NCBI RefSeq assembly: GCF_014191495.1
Contig: NZ_JACHWR010000001.1
Coordinates: 1,736,001-1,800,000 of the forward strand
DNA: 64,000 nucleotides
Direction: 5' to 3'
Origin: Nocardioides soli
GTDB taxonomy: Bacteria > Actinomycetota > Actinomycetes > Propionibacteriales > Nocardioidaceae
The notes beneath the pieces are model-generated. The model did no database searches, had not been told where the DNA came from, and saw only the letters and a list, made by a program, of their open reading frames with translations. This document shows, one piece after another, positions 41,289 to 53,110 of the stretch (its first letter is position 1; each line of letters begins with the position of its first letter). Both the position numbers and the translations under genes were made by a program.

Positions 41289-42668
41289 TCACGCCCTCGG
41301 CAGGCTCCGCACGGCCGCGGGGATCGCCGCCGCGACGTCGCTCGCGACCAGCGGTCCGTCGCGCCCGGCGAGTGTCGCGGCGGCGCCGTGCAGCCAGGAT
41401 CCGACGGACGCGGCGTCGTACGCCGTGAGTCGGGCGGCCAGCAGCGCGCCCACCAGCCCGCCGAGCACGTCGCCCGCCCCGGCGGTCGCCAGCCAGGGCG
41501 TGCCGGTGGTGGTGACGCGGACCCGGCCGTCGGGCTCGGCGATCAGCGTGCGGCGGCCCTTGAGCAGCACCGTGCAGCCGTACGCCGCGGCCGCGCCGCG
41601 CGCGTGGTGGAGCGGCCGGGCCTCGACGTCCGCGCGCTCGGCGCCGGTCATCGCCGCGAGCTCGCCGGCGTGCGGGGTGAGCACGGTGTCGGCCGGCTGT
41701 GGCCCGTCGACATGGGCGAGCGCGTCGGCGTCGACCACGGTCGGGACCCGGTCGGACCGGGCCGCCCGGAGCTCATCGCCGGCACTCTCGCCGCCGCCGG
41801 AGCCGACCACCCAGGCCTGGACCCGGCCCTCGCCGACGACCTCGGGATGCCACTGGCGCACCCGGTCGGCGACCTCGGCCGGGCCGACGTACCGCACCAT
41901 CCCCGCCAGCCCGCTCGCGGCGCCGGCGACGGACAGCAGCGCGGCGCCGGGGTAGAGCGCACTGCCGGCGCGGACGCCGACCACGCCGCGCGTGTACTTC
42001 TGCGCGTCGGCCGCCGGCCGCGGCAGCAGCGCCGCGACGTCCTCCGGCTGCAGCGCCTCGACGGCCGGCTCGGCCAGGTCGAGCCCGAGGTCGACGAGAT
42101 GCACCGCCCCGCAATACCGGCTCGCCGGGTCGACGAGGTGCGCCACCTTGTGGGTGCCGAAGGTGACCGTCACGTCCGCGGTCACGTGCGCCCCGTCGAG
42201 CTCGCCGGTGTCGACGTCGACGCCGCTCGGGGTGTCGACCGCGACCACCGGCACGCCCCGTACCGCCTCGAGCGCCGCCGCGGCCTCGGGCCGCAGCCCC
42301 GGTCGCCCCCCGATCCCGACGATCCCGTCGACCACCACCTCGGGTCGTGCCGGGCTCCCGTCGACCACGCGCCCGCCGGCCTCCCTCAGCGCCGCCACCC
42401 CGCCCTCGTGCGCGTGGTCGGACAGCAGCCAGGCCTGGACCGCCGCGCCCCGCCGGGCGAGCAGCGCCCCGGCGTACAGCGCGTCTCCCCCGTTGTCTCC
42501 CGACCCGACCAGCAGCAGCACCCGCCGCCCGTACGCCGAGCCGAGCAGGTCGACCACGGCGTACGCCAGCCCGGTCGCGGCCCGCTGCATCAGTGCCCCC
42601 TCGGGCAGTCGGGCCATCAGCTCCCGCTCGGCCGCTCGCACCTGCTCGACCGTGTGCGCCCGCCTCAT
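41289..42668 (-). CDS. nnr: Bifunctional NAD(P)H-hydrate epimerase/dehydratase
   Basis: Repairs hydrated NAD(P)H. The 459-residue product has the YjeF N-terminal epimerase domain (residues 1-205: LLVGSGDNGGDALYAG, VDTPSGVDVDTG) and the C-terminal ATP/ADP-dependent dehydratase domain (about 220-459: VLTPHAGELAAMTG, LLKGRRTLIA, TAGAGDVLGGLVGALL). Both active sites look complete. It is upstream of alr with near overlap. Confidence 0.94.
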   Translation of the reverse strand: MRRAHTVEQVRAAERELMARLPEGALMQRAATGLAYAVVDLLGSAYGRRVLLLVGSGDNGGDALYAGALLARRGAAVQAWLLSDHAHEGGVAALREAGGRVVDGSPARPEVVVDGIVGIGGRPGLRPEAAAALEAVRGVPVVAVDTPSGVDVDTGELDGAHVTADVTVTFGTHKVAHLVDPASRYCGAVHLVDLGLDLAEPAVEALQPEDVAALLPRPAADAQKYTRGVVGVRAGSALYPGAALLSVAGAASGLAGMVRYVGPAEVADRVRQWHPEVVGEGRVQAWVVGSGGGESAGDELRAARSDRVPTVVDADALAHVDGPQPADTVLTPHAGELAAMTGAERADVEARPLHHARGAAAAYGCTVLLKGRRTLIAEPDGRVRVTTTGTPWLATAGAGDVLGGLVGALLAARLTAYDAASVGSWLHGAAATLAGRDGPLVASDVAAAIPAAVRSLPRA

Positions 42669-42692
42669 GCCCTCACGCTAGCGGCCATCACC

Positions 42693-42740
42693 GGACGTCA
42701 TACGGAGGGAGCAAGTGGACACACCGACCGTATGACGTCC
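42693..42740. terminator. Perfect 13-bp inverted repeat between acpS and nnr
   Basis: GGACGTCATACGG (42693-42705) and CCGTATGACGTCC (42728-42740) pair perfectly around a 22-base loop, in the 78-base gap downstream of acpS and upstream of nnr. It could be a terminator for glmS-acpS. The long loop, low GC for this genome and embedded GACGTC also allow a protein-binding site. Confidence 0.55.
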
Positions 42741-42746
42741 CGGGCC

Positions 42747-43097
42747 TCAGCCCTCCAGCACCACCACGGCCGAGGCGATGCCGGCGTCGTGGGACAGCGA
42801 GACGTGCACGGATCCGACCCCGAGCTCGTCGGCGCGGGCACGGACCGAGCCGCGCAGCTCCATCAGCGGGCGACCCGACGACTCCGAGACGACCTCGGCG
42901 TCGTGCCAGTGCAGCCCGACCGGGGCGCCGAGGGCCTTCGCGAGCGCCTCCTTGGCGGCGAACCGGGCCGCCAGCGAGGCGAGCGGCCGGGTCGCCTCGC
43001 TGGGCGTGAAGAGCCGCGCCGACAGGCCGGGCGTCCGGGTCAGCGACTCCCCGAAGCGCTCGACGTCGACGACGTCGATCCCGACCCCGATGATCAT
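42747..43097 (-). CDS. acpS: Holo-[acyl-carrier-protein] synthase
   Basis: Adds the phosphopantetheine arm to acyl carrier protein. The 116-residue product has [12 protein letters not shown] at the start, [13 protein letters not shown] in the middle and [17 protein letters not shown] at the end, all family hallmarks. It lies 7 bases after glmS and is likely co-transcribed with it. Confidence 0.95.
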   Translation of the reverse strand: MIIGVGIDVVDVERFGESLTRTPGLSARLFTPSEATRPLASLAARFAAKEALAKALGAPVGLHWHDAEVVSESSGRPLMELRGSVRARADELGVGSVHVSLSHDAGIASAVVVLEG

Positions 43098-43104
43098 GGG
43101 CGCG

Positions 43105-44949
43105 TCACTCGACCGTCACCGACTTCGCGAGGTTGCGCGGCTGGTCGACGTCGTGGCCCATCCGCGTCGCGAGCTCGCAGGCGAAGAGCTGGAGCGGTAC
43201 GACGGCCACGAGCGGCTGCAGCAGCACCGGCACCTTCGGCAGCCGGATCACCGTGTCGGCGTACGGCGTGATCGCGTCGTCGCCGTCCTCGACCAGGCAG
43301 ATCGTGCGCGCCCCGCGGGCCCGGACCTCCTGGATGCCGCTCACCATCTTGTCCCGCAGCTGGTCGCGGCCGGCCGGCGGCACCACGCAGAGCACCGGGA
43401 GTCCGGACTCGACCAGCGCGATCGGGCCGTGCTTCAGCTCACCGGCCGCGAAGCCCTCCGCGTGGATGTAGGCGAGCTCCTTGAGCTTCAGCGCCCCCTC
43501 GAGCGCAACCGGGTAGCCGGCGTGCCGGCCGAGGAAGAGCACCGACCTGGTGTCGACGTGCTCGGCCGCCATCGCGTAGATCGCGTCGGCCGACGCGAGC
43601 ACCGTCGCGATGTGGTCGGGCATCGCCTCGAGCTGGCGCATCACCTCGTCGATCTCGTCGCCGTAGCGGGTGCCCTTGACCTGCGCGAGGTAGAGCGCGA
43701 GCAGGTAGCAGGCGACCAGCTGGGTCAGGAAGCCCTTGGTCGACGCGACGCCGATCTCCGGGCCCGCGTGGGTGTAGATCACCGCGTCGGACTCGCGCGG
43801 GATCGTCGAGCCGTTGGTGTTGCAGATCGCCAGCACCTTCGAGCGCTGGGTGCGCGCGTGGCGGATCGCCTGCAGGGTGTCGGCGGTCTCCCCCGACTGG
43901 CTGATCGCCACGACGAGCGTCGAGTAGTCGAGGATCGGGTCGCGGTAGCGGAACTCCGAGGCCAGCTCGACCTCGACCGGCACCCGGGTCCAGTGCTCGA
44001 TGGCGTACTTCGCGACCATGCCGGCGTAGAACGACGTGCCGCACGCGATGATGATGACCTTGTCGACGTCGCGCAGCTCCTGGTCGGAGAGCCGCATCTC
44101 GTCGAGGTGCAGCCGGCCCTCCGGCGTACGCCGTCCGAGCAGCGAGTCGGCCACGGCCCGCGGCTGCTCGTGGATCTCCTTGCGCATGAACCAGTCGTGA
44201 CCGTCCTTCTCCGCGGCCGACAGGTCCCAGTCGACGTGGTAGCGCCGCCCCTCCGCGGAGCTGCCGTCGAAGTTGCGCACCGAGACGCCGGACCGCGTGA
44301 TCGTGACGACCTGGTCCTGGCTGAGCTCCATCGCCTCCCGGGTGTGCTCGATGAACGCCGCGACGTCCGAGCCGAGGAAGTTCTCCCCGTCGCCGATCCC
44401 GACGACGAGCGGCGAGTTGCGGCGGGCGGCCACCACCCGCGACGGGTCGAGCGCGTCGACGGCGACCAGGGTGAAGGCGCCCTCGAGCCGGTTGACCAAC
44501 CGCAGCATCGCGGTGGTCAGGTCGGCACCGGTCAGCACCTCGGCCTCCAGCAGCTGGGCGGCGACCTCGGTGTCGGTCTCGGAGAGCAGCGCGACGTCGT
44601 CGGCCTCGATGCCGACCCGCAGCTCCGCGAAGTTCTCGATGATGCCGTTGTGCACCAGCGCGACCCGCCGCTGCGCCCCGCTGTGCGGGTGGGCGTTCAC
44701 GTCGTTGGGCGCACCGTGCGTGGCCCACCGGGTGTGCCCGATGCCCACGGTGGCCGGCGGGAGCGGCCGGTCGGCGATCGCCTTCTCGAGGTTCGCCAGC
44801 TTGCCCGCCCGCTTGTCCGACGCGATCGTGCCGGTGGCCACGAGGGCGATCCCGGCCGAGTCGTAGCCGCGGTACTCGAGCCGGCGCAGCCCCTCGATGA
44901 CGACATCCTGGGCGCGCTTCTCCCCGACGTACCCGACGATGCCGCACAT
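43105..44949 (-). CDS. glmS: Glutamine-fructose-6-phosphate aminotransferase
   Basis: First step to UDP-GlcNAc. The 614-residue product has the N-terminal glutaminase (Cys1 of [24 protein letters not shown]) and two SIS domains ([18 protein letters not shown]). The start at 44949 is required because the catalytic cysteine must follow the initiator methionine. With glmM (48380) and glmU (21335) the window encodes the whole pathway. Confidence 0.97.
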   Translation of the reverse strand: MCGIVGYVGEKRAQDVVIEGLRRLEYRGYDSAGIALVATGTIASDKRAGKLANLEKAIADRPLPPATVGIGHTRWATHGAPNDVNAHPHSGAQRRVALVHNGIIENFAELRVGIEADDVALLSETDTEVAAQLLEAEVLTGADLTTAMLRLVNRLEGAFTLVAVDALDPSRVVAARRNSPLVVGIGDGENFLGSDVAAFIEHTREAMELSQDQVVTITRSGVSVRNFDGSSAEGRRYHVDWDLSAAEKDGHDWFMRKEIHEQPRAVADSLLGRRTPEGRLHLDEMRLSDQELRDVDKVIIIACGTSFYAGMVAKYAIEHWTRVPVEVELASEFRYRDPILDYSTLVVAISQSGETADTLQAIRHARTQRSKVLAICNTNGSTIPRESDAVIYTHAGPEIGVASTKGFLTQLVACYLLALYLAQVKGTRYGDEIDEVMRQLEAMPDHIATVLASADAIYAMAAEHVDTRSVLFLGRHAGYPVALEGALKLKELAYIHAEGFAAGELKHGPIALVESGLPVLCVVPPAGRDQLRDKMVSGIQEVRARGARTICLVEDGDDAITPYADTVIRLPKVPVLLQPLVAVVPLQLFACELATRMGHDVDQPRNLAKSVTVE

Positions 44950-45015
44950 GACCGCCATCGTATCCAGCGGGCACCCCGGCTCCGCGTCAGTGGGCCGGCT
45001 GCAACAATCTCCGGC
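44950..45015. promoter_or_regulatory. Divergent promoter of glmS and coaA
   Basis: The 66-base gap separates two essential genes read away from each other. CAACAAT at 45002-45008 lies 7 bases from the coaA ATG and may be the -10 of a leaderless transcript; no ribosome site is visible there. Confidence 0.35.
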
Positions 45016-45999
45016 ATGTCTTCCCACGGCGGGCAGCACGGCACCTCCGACGAGACCACCCGGGAGTCGTCGCCGTACATCGAGCTCGACCGGTCCGCGT
45101 GGGCCGCGCTGGCCGGCGAGGTCGAGAACCCGCTCACCGCCGAGGAGATCCGTCGGCTGCGGGGGTTGGGCGACCAGCTCGACCTCGACGAGGTGCAGCA
45201 GATCTACCTGCCGCTGTCCAAGCTGCTCAGCCTGTACGTCGAGGCCGCGGGCCGGCTCTACCGCCGCCAGGAGGAGTTCCTGCGGCAGGGTCAGCCGCCG
45301 CGCACGCCGTTCGTCATCGGGCTGGCCGGCTCGGTCGCGGTCGGCAAGTCGACCACTGCCCGCGTGCTCCAGCAGATGCTCGCGCACTGGCCCGAGCACC
45401 CGAACGTCGCGCTGGTCACCACCGACGGCTTCCTCTACCCCAACGCCGAGCTCCGGCGCCGCGGCCTGCTCGAGCGCAAAGGCTTCCCGGAGTCCTACGA
45501 CCGCCGGGCGCTGCTGCGCTTCGTCGTCGACATCAAGTCCGGCCGCGACGAGGTCGAGGCGCCGGTCTACTCCCACCTCACCTACGACGTGCTGCCCGGT
45601 GAGAAGGTCGTCGTCAAGCGCCCCGACATCGTCATCATCGAGGGGCTCAACGTCCTCCAACCCGCACGGGTGCGCGAGGACGGCCGCGCGGGCCTGACCC
45701 TGAGCGACTTCTTCGACTTCTCCGTCTACGTCGACGCCGGCACCGGCCACATCCGCGACTGGTACAGCGAGCGCTTCCTGCGGCTGCGCGAGACCGCCTT
45801 CCGCGACCCCGAGTCCTACTTCTCCAAGTACGCCGCGCTCTCCCATGACGAGGCGGTCGCCGAGTCGCAGCGGATCTGGGACACGATCAACGGCCCCAAC
45901 CTGTCGCAGAACATCCTGCCGACCCGCTCCCGGGCCACGCTCGTGCTGCGCAAGGACCGCGACCACTCGGTCCGCTACGTACGGCTCAGGAAGCTCTGA
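45016..45999 (+). CDS. coaA: Pantothenate kinase, type I
   Basis: Commits pantothenate to coenzyme A. The 327-residue product has the Walker A motif GSVAVGKST (105-113), [36 protein letters not shown] and PAQ-type downstream elements ([12 protein letters not shown]), typical of the CoaA family. A 20-residue Ser/Gly/Thr-rich extension precedes the conserved region. The last 14 bases overlap the next gene tail-to-tail. Confidence 0.95.
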   Translation: MSSHGGQHGTSDETTRESSPYIELDRSAWAALAGEVENPLTAEEIRRLRGLGDQLDLDEVQQIYLPLSKLLSLYVEAAGRLYRRQEEFLRQGQPPRTPFVIGLAGSVAVGKSTTARVLQQMLAHWPEHPNVALVTTDGFLYPNAELRRRGLLERKGFPESYDRRALLRFVVDIKSGRDEVEAPVYSHLTYDVLPGEKVVVKRPDIVIIEGLNVLQPARVREDGRAGLTLSDFFDFSVYVDAGTGHIRDWYSERFLRLRETAFRDPESYFSKYAALSHDEAVAESQRIWDTINGPNLSQNILPTRSRATLVLRKDRDHSVRYVRLRKL

Positions 46000-46597
46000 G
46001 GGTCGCCAGGATCCGGACCACCTCGTCCGGCTCCAGCGAGTCCGCCTCCGGCGCGTCCGCGACCACCACCGCCCGCACCTCGCCCACCCGGACCATCGCG
46101 AGCACGATCCCGGACGCCGGGCACCGCCCGCGGGCCGCCGCCAGCAACCCGGTCCGGCGCACCCGGGCCCGGGTGCCGTCGGCGAGCGTCACGTCCTCGC
46201 GGGTGGTCCCGGTCGACCAGGCGCCGCCTCCGCCGGTCAGCCCGTCGAGCCACGCGCCCCAGGACTGCCGGGTGAAGCCGGCGAAGGCCCGGTAGGAGCC
46301 CCTGGGCTCCGCCTCGCAGTAGCCCTCGCGGAAGACCGCCGGTCCGCGGACCTCGGCGACCGTCCGCCCCTCGCCGTCCTCGTAGTAGATGCGCCGGTCC
46401 GCCGGTCGCACGCGCCAGCCGGCGGCCGGCACCTCGAGCCACGCGCCGCTGCCCGGGTCCTCGACCCGCAGCGGCGCGGCCGGGACCGCCCTGCCGCCCT
46501 CGCCGGCGCGCAGGTACGTCGCCACCGCGCCCGTCGTCGTCAGCACGGCGAGCGTCGCGACCACGCCGAGGACGACGGCGAGCCGGGTGCGGGTCAT
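45986..46597 (-). CDS. Membrane-anchored or exported protein of unknown function
   Basis: A 203-residue protein with an N-terminal hydrophobic segment ([24 protein letters not shown]) and the rest extracytoplasmic. Two cysteines ([15 protein letters not shown]) could form a disulfide. No family recognised. It lies 10 bases after the ABC permease gene on the same strand and may be an accessory part of that system. Confidence 0.8.
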   Translation of the reverse strand: MTRTRLAVVLGVVATLAVLTTTGAVATYLRAGEGGRAVPAAPLRVEDPGSGAWLEVPAAGWRVRPADRRIYYEDGEGRTVAEVRGPAVFREGYCEAEPRGSYRAFAGFTRQSWGAWLDGLTGGGGAWSTGTTREDVTLADGTRARVRRTGLLAAARGRCPASGIVLAMVRVGEVRAVVVADAPEADSLEPDEVVRILATLRAS

Positions 46598-46607
46598 GCG
46601 GAGGGTT

Positions 46608-47404
46608 CTACCCGATGTCGCGGCGCAGGGTCGTCATCCTCCCCACCAGCGCCAGCACGGCGGCGTACCCGAGCAGCACGAGCAGCGCCGCCCAGCGCGG
46701 CAGCAGCTCCGAGGAACCGCCGCTCATCTCGCCGATCAGGCTCGCCCCGATCAGCCCGTCGGCGGCGGCGCCCGGCAGGAACCTCGCGACCGACGAGGTC
46801 GCGTCGAAGGCGCCCAGGGCGACCCGGGCGATCGGCTCCACGAACTGGGTGAACGCGAGGAGCACCACCACCGCCGCCACCTGGTTGGGCAGCACCGAGC
46901 CGAAGCCGACGCCGATCACGGTCCACAGCGCCGTGACCACGACGCCGAGCAGGATGACCGCCAGCACGTCGGGGTCGGTGAGGAACGCCCCGTCGCCCTT
47001 CAGGGCCAGCAGCGGCGCGCTCACCGCGACCAGCGCCGTCATGCCGACCGCGCCGTACAGCAGGCCGAGCGGGACGGCGACGGCGAGCTTGCCGCCGAGC
47101 AGGACGGTACGACGCGGCTCGACCAGCAGCGACTGCGTGATCGTCTGGTAGCGGAACTCCGTGGTGATCATCAGGCTGCCGATCACCAGCGGGAAGACGT
47201 AGCCGATGGCGTTCACGAGGCCGTAGACGCCCGCGGCCGCCTCGGCGCCGCTCGGCATCGCGGTGTCCGGATCGTCGGGCGAGAACACGATCGAGAAGGT
47301 CAGGACCCCACCCACGAAGGCGAGGTAGCCCACCAGCGCGATCAGCAGCACCCACCACAGGCGGGTGCTGACCAGCTTGCGGTACTCCGCGACGACGGCG
47401 GCCC

Positions 47405-47408
<4 letters not shown>
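46608..47408 (-). CDS. ABC transporter permease
   Basis: A 266-residue integral membrane protein with about six helices and the ABC-2 pattern: an N-terminal EYRKLVSTRLWWVLL before the first helix and LMITTEFRYQTITQSLLVEPRRT in the coupling loop. It overlaps the ATPase gene by 4 bases (ATGA). Such pairs usually export drugs, lipids or peptides. Confidence 0.92.
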
Positions 47409-48304
<896 letters not shown>

Positions 48305-48379
48305 GGGACCCATTCCTATCTGGTCGGCCTCGAGCGGCCGGCAGCGCCTGGGGTGCGTCTCCCGATCCGGCGCCGCGCC

Positions 48380-49741
48380 CTACAGGCTGAGCTCGCGCTT
48401 CACCACGTCGGCCAGCCGCTGCGCCACGCCCTCGGCCTCCTCGACCGTCGGGGCCTCGACCATCACGCGCACCAACGGCTCGGTGCCGGAGGGGCGCAGC
48501 AGGATCCGGCCGCCGTCGCCGAGCACGGCCTCCTCCTCGGCGACCGCGGCGGCCACCACCGGGTCGTCGTCGGCGCGCGCCTTGTCGACGTCCGGGACGT
48601 TGACCAGCACCTGCGGCAGCCGGGTCACGACGCCGGCGAGGTCGCGGAGGGTCTGGCCGGTGGCGGCCATCCGCTCCAGCACGTGCAGCGCGGTGAGGAT
48701 GCCGTCACCCGTCGTGGCGTATTCGCTCATGATCACGTGCCCCGACTGCTCGCCGCCGAGTCCGTAGCCGGAGACCCGCATCGCCTCGAGCACGTACCGG
48801 TCGCCGACCTTGGTCTGGCGCACGCCGATGCCGGCCGCGCGCATCGCCTGCACGAAGCCCAGGTTGCTCATCACCGTGGCCACGACGGTGTTCTTCGGCA
48901 GGTGACCGGTCTCGGCCATGCCCAGCGCGAGGATCGCGAGGATCTGGTCGCCGTCGACGTCGTTGCCCTCGTGGTCGACGGCCAGGCAACGGTCGGCGTC
49001 CCCGTCGAGCGCGAAGCCGGCGTCGGCGCCGTGCTCGAGCACCGCGGCCCGCAGCGGCTCGAGGTGGGTGGAGCCGCAGCCGTCGTTGATGTTGAGGCCG
49101 TCGGGCTCGGCGTTGATCGCGATCACCTCGGCGCCGGCGGCGCGCAGCGCGAGCGGACCCGCCTCGTGGGCCGCTCCGTGGGCGCAGTCGAGCACGACCT
49201 TGAGCCCGTCGAGCGGCTTCGCGAGCGTGCCGACGAGGTGGGCGACGTACTCCTCGACGGGGGTGGCGTACGGCGTGACCCGCCCGACCGCTCCGCCGAG
49301 GGGGCGCTCCCACGGGTCGTCGAGGTGCTGCTCGATCTCCCGCTCCACGGCGTCGTCGAGCTTGACGCCCCCGTGGGCGAGGAACTTGATGCCGTTGTCG
49401 GGCATCGGGTTGTGCGAGGCGCTGATGACGACGCCGAGGTCGGCGCCCAGCGCCTGGGTCAGGTAGGCGACCGCCGGCGTCGGGAGCACCCGCAGCCGCA
49501 GTACGTCGACACCGGCGGAGGCGAGCCCGGCCACCACCGAGTGCTCGAGGAACTGGCCGGAGATGCGCGTGTCCCGGCCCACCACGGCGAGCGGGCGGCC
49601 CCGGGACCTCAGGGAGTCCGCGAACTCGCCCCGGGTGGCCAGGACACGGGCGGCGGCGACGGACAGGTCCAGGGCCAGCTCCGCGGTCAGTTGACCGTTG
49701 GCCAGACCCCGGACCCCGTCCGTGCCGAAGATGCGCGGCAT
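48380..49741 (-). CDS. glmM: Phosphoglucosamine mutase
   Basis: Converts glucosamine-6-phosphate to glucosamine-1-phosphate. The 453-residue product starts [12 protein letters not shown], has the phosphoserine loop [13 protein letters not shown], the metal site DGDADR and the sugar-binding GGEQSGH, and ends with [15 protein letters not shown]. It follows rpsI by 23 bases, so rplM-rpsI-glmM form a run as in other actinobacteria. Confidence 0.97.
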   Translation of the reverse strand: MPRIFGTDGVRGLANGQLTAELALDLSVAAARVLATRGEFADSLRSRGRPLAVVGRDTRISGQFLEHSVVAGLASAGVDVLRLRVLPTPAVAYLTQALGADLGVVISASHNPMPDNGIKFLAHGGVKLDDAVEREIEQHLDDPWERPLGGAVGRVTPYATPVEEYVAHLVGTLAKPLDGLKVVLDCAHGAAHEAGPLALRAAGAEVIAINAEPDGLNINDGCGSTHLEPLRAAVLEHGADAGFALDGDADRCLAVDHEGNDVDGDQILAILALGMAETGHLPKNTVVATVMSNLGFVQAMRAAGIGVRQTKVGDRYVLEAMRVSGYGLGGEQSGHVIMSEYATTGDGILTALHVLERMAATGQTLRDLAGVVTRLPQVLVNVPDVDKARADDDPVVAAAVAEEEAVLGDGGRILLRPSGTEPLVRVMVEAPTVEEAEGVAQRLADVVKRELSL

Positions 49742-49764
49742 CTGCTGAAGGATCCCGGCAGACG

Positions 49765-50262
49765 TCAGCGCTTGGAGTACTGGGGTGCCTTACGGGCCTT
49801 CTTCAGACCGGCCTTCTTGCGCTCGATGACGCGGGCGTCACGGGTGAGCAGGCCGGCCTTCTTCAGCGTCGGGCGGTTCGCGTCGACGTCGACGGCGTTC
49901 AGGGCCCGGGCCACGCCCAGGCGGAGCGCACCGGCCTGACCGGTGATGCCGCCGCCGTGGATGCGGGCGATGACGTCGAACCGGCCCTCGAGCTGCAGCG
50001 CCGCGAACGGCTCGTTGACGACCTGCTGGTGCAGCTTGTTGGGGAAGTAGGAGTCGAGCGTCCGGCCGTTGATCGTCCACTCGCCGGTGCCGGGGACGAT
50101 GCGGACCCGGGCCACGGCCTCCTTGCGGCGACCGGTGGCCCCGGCGGGGGCGATGGTTGCGGGACGCTGCGGCGCGTCTGCGGACGGGGCGCTCTCGGAG
50201 CTGTAGGCGATGCCCTGCTCGTTGACCTCGTAGGTCTCCTCGACCTCGGTGGTGTCAGCCAC
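49765..50262 (-). CDS. rpsI: 30S ribosomal protein S9
   Basis: A 165-residue protein. The conserved part begins at [13 protein letters not shown] and ends with the [12 protein letters not shown] tail that reaches the P site. About 45 acidic, low-complexity residues precede it, an extension seen in actinobacterial S9. The GTG at 50262 is chosen for GAGGAAC at 6 bases. It is 37 bases after rplM. Confidence 0.96.
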   Translation of the reverse strand: MADTTEVEETYEVNEQGIAYSSESAPSADAPQRPATIAPAGATGRRKEAVARVRIVPGTGEWTINGRTLDSYFPNKLHQQVVNEPFAALQLEGRFDVIARIHGGGITGQAGALRLGVARALNAVDVDANRPTLKKAGLLTRDARVIERKKAGLKKARKAPQYSKR

Positions 50263-50299
50263 GATGTTCCTCACTCAGACTTTCTCGACAGACAGACGA

Positions 50300-50743
50300 T
50301 TACTGGGAGATCTGCTTGATCTCGAACGGAACGGCCTTCTGGGCCTGGTGCGGGTGGTTGGGCCCGGAGTAGACCTTCAGCTTCTTCAGCATCTGCCGGC
50401 CGAGCTTGTTCTTCGGGAGCATGCCCCACACGGCCTTCTCGATGGCCTTGCGGGCGTCCTTCTCGAGGACCTCGCCGATCGGGGTGGCCGAGAGACCGCC
50501 CGGGTAGCCGGAGTGGCGGTAGGCCATCTTCGTGGTCGCCTTGTTGCCAGAGAGGGCAACCTTCTCGGCGTTCACGATGATGACGAAGTCGCCGGTGTCG
50601 GCGTTCGGAGCGAAGATCGGCTTGTGCTTGCCGCGCAGGAGGTTGGCGGTCTGGGCGGCGAGCTTGCCGAGGACCACGTCGGTGGCGTCGATGACGAGCC
50701 ACTCACGCGTGATGTCGCCTGGCTTCGGGCTGTACGTGCGCAC
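50300..50743 (-). CDS. rplM: 50S ribosomal protein L13
   Basis: A 147-residue protein, start [24 protein letters not shown], with [13 protein letters not shown] and [22 protein letters not shown], all conserved in L13. GTG start at 50743 with GAAGGAAG upstream. It leads the rplM-rpsI operon. Confidence 0.97.
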   Translation of the reverse strand: MRTYSPKPGDITREWLVIDATDVVLGKLAAQTANLLRGKHKPIFAPNADTGDFVIIVNAEKVALSGNKATTKMAYRHSGYPGGLSATPIGEVLEKDARKAIEKAVWGMLPKNKLGRQMLKKLKVYSGPNHPHQAQKAVPFEIKQISQ

Positions 50744-51048
50744 GGAGGAACTTCCTTCGTTCGTAGGTCCCCCGGGACCCTGTCGCCCCGTGGGTGGTGC
50801 TGCGACGCCCTCTGACGAACACTGCCCGGCTCGGACCCGCGGCTCGCGATGAGGAGCGGGTTGCCGTCCGGATCTGCACTCGGACTCCGTGGCTGGTGTC
50901 CGGGCGCGGCAGGAGGCGCGACTGGCAAGTTTACGGGCGTCGCTCGCGGCGGGTCAAAACGCGGCCGGGACGTGGCCGGAACAATGTCACAGTCTGTAGT
51001 GCGGACTCCGGGTTCGCACCCCGCCACACCGCCGACTAAGTTGAGCGG
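50744..51048. promoter_or_regulatory. Divergent region between rplM and citrate synthase
   Basis: These 305 bases hold the promoters of two strongly expressed genes. TAAGTT at 51037-51042 lies 6 bases before the gltA GTG and could be the -10 of a leaderless transcript. On the minus strand a TTGCCA (50924-50929) may be the -35 of rplM. I see no gene and no clear leader structure. Confidence 0.35.
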
Positions 51049-52338
<1,290 letters not shown>

Positions 52339-52474
52339 GCGGAGCGAAGCCCAGCTCTCCGACGAGTCCGGGCCAGGTCGAGCGAGCGCACGGCTGAGCT
52401 TGCGAAGCCGTGACCGCGATTCGAGACCGACCAGCATGACCAGAGACAGCAGTCCCGGCCGGGAGCCAGGTCAC
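52339..52474. repeat. Hairpin-rich spacer after gltA
   Basis: The 136 bases contain several inverted repeats, such as CGGCT-GAGCTTGCGA-AGCCG (52390-52409) and GGTCGAGCGAGC with GATTCGAGACC (52375-52431). They resemble a shortened member of the palindromic repeat family at 9090 (TTCGAGAC ends) and probably also terminate gltA. Confidence 0.55.
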
Positions 52475-53101
52475 ATGACCGGGCTCCCGGCCGCTGTCGT
52501 CTTCGACCTCGGCAACGTCCTCATCGACTGGGATCCGGCCGCGGCGGTCGCGCAGGGGCTCGGCGTCGCCGAGGCCCGCCGGTTCATCGAGGCCGACGAC
52601 TTCGACTTCATGGCCTGGAACCACCACCAGGACGCGGGCCGGTCGCTGGCCGACGGCATCGCCGAGGTCCGCCGTACCCACCCGCACTGGGCGTCCCACG
52701 CCGAGGCCTACCTGGCCCACTTCCCGACCTCGCTCGCCGAGCTGCCCGACACGGTCGCGATCGTGCGCGAGCTGCACGACGCGGGCGTCCCGCTCTACGG
52801 CCTGACCAACTGGTCCGCCGAGCTCTTCCCGCACGCGCGGGAGCGCTTCGGGGTGCTGCGGCTGCTCGACGACGTCGTGGTGTCGGGCGCGATCAGGGCC
52901 GCCAAGCCCGACCCGCGCGCCTACGCGGCCGTCGCCGAGGTCAGCGGACTCCCGCTCGGCCGGCTCGTCTTCGTCGACGACAAGCGGTCGAACGTCGACG
53001 CGGCGGACGCGCTCGGCATGGACGGCGTGCTGTTCACCGGCGCCGACGACCTCCGGGCGGCGCTGCGCGAGCGCGGCCTGCCGGTCCGACCCACGGCCTG
53101 A
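52475..53101 (+). CDS. HAD-superfamily hydrolase
   Basis: A 208-residue phosphatase-like protein. Motif I is AVVFDLGNVLIDWD, motif II is LTNWS, motif III is the lysine in RAAKPD and motif IV is LVFVDDKRSNVDAA. The helical cap and FDLGNVLIDWD place it in the YihX-type (alpha-D-glucose-1-phosphate phosphatase-like) group. ATG 52475 is preferred; 52436 is also in frame. Substrate not known. Confidence 0.9.
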   Translation: MTGLPAAVVFDLGNVLIDWDPAAAVAQGLGVAEARRFIEADDFDFMAWNHHQDAGRSLADGIAEVRRTHPHWASHAEAYLAHFPTSLAELPDTVAIVRELHDAGVPLYGLTNWSAELFPHARERFGVLRLLDDVVVSGAIRAAKPDPRAYAAVAEVSGLPLGRLVFVDDKRSNVDAADALGMDGVLFTGADDLRAALRERGLPVRPTA

Positions 53102-53110
53102 TCAAACGGC

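Noticed and set aside
42778..44964. Plus-strand open frame running through acpS and glmS into coaA
   Set aside because: Its upstream part is antisense to acpS and glmS; only the portion from 45016 has coaA motifs.
50744..51048. L13-type autoregulatory leader RNA upstream of rplM
   Set aside because: I could not find a convincing conserved hairpin in the leader; the call would be guesswork.
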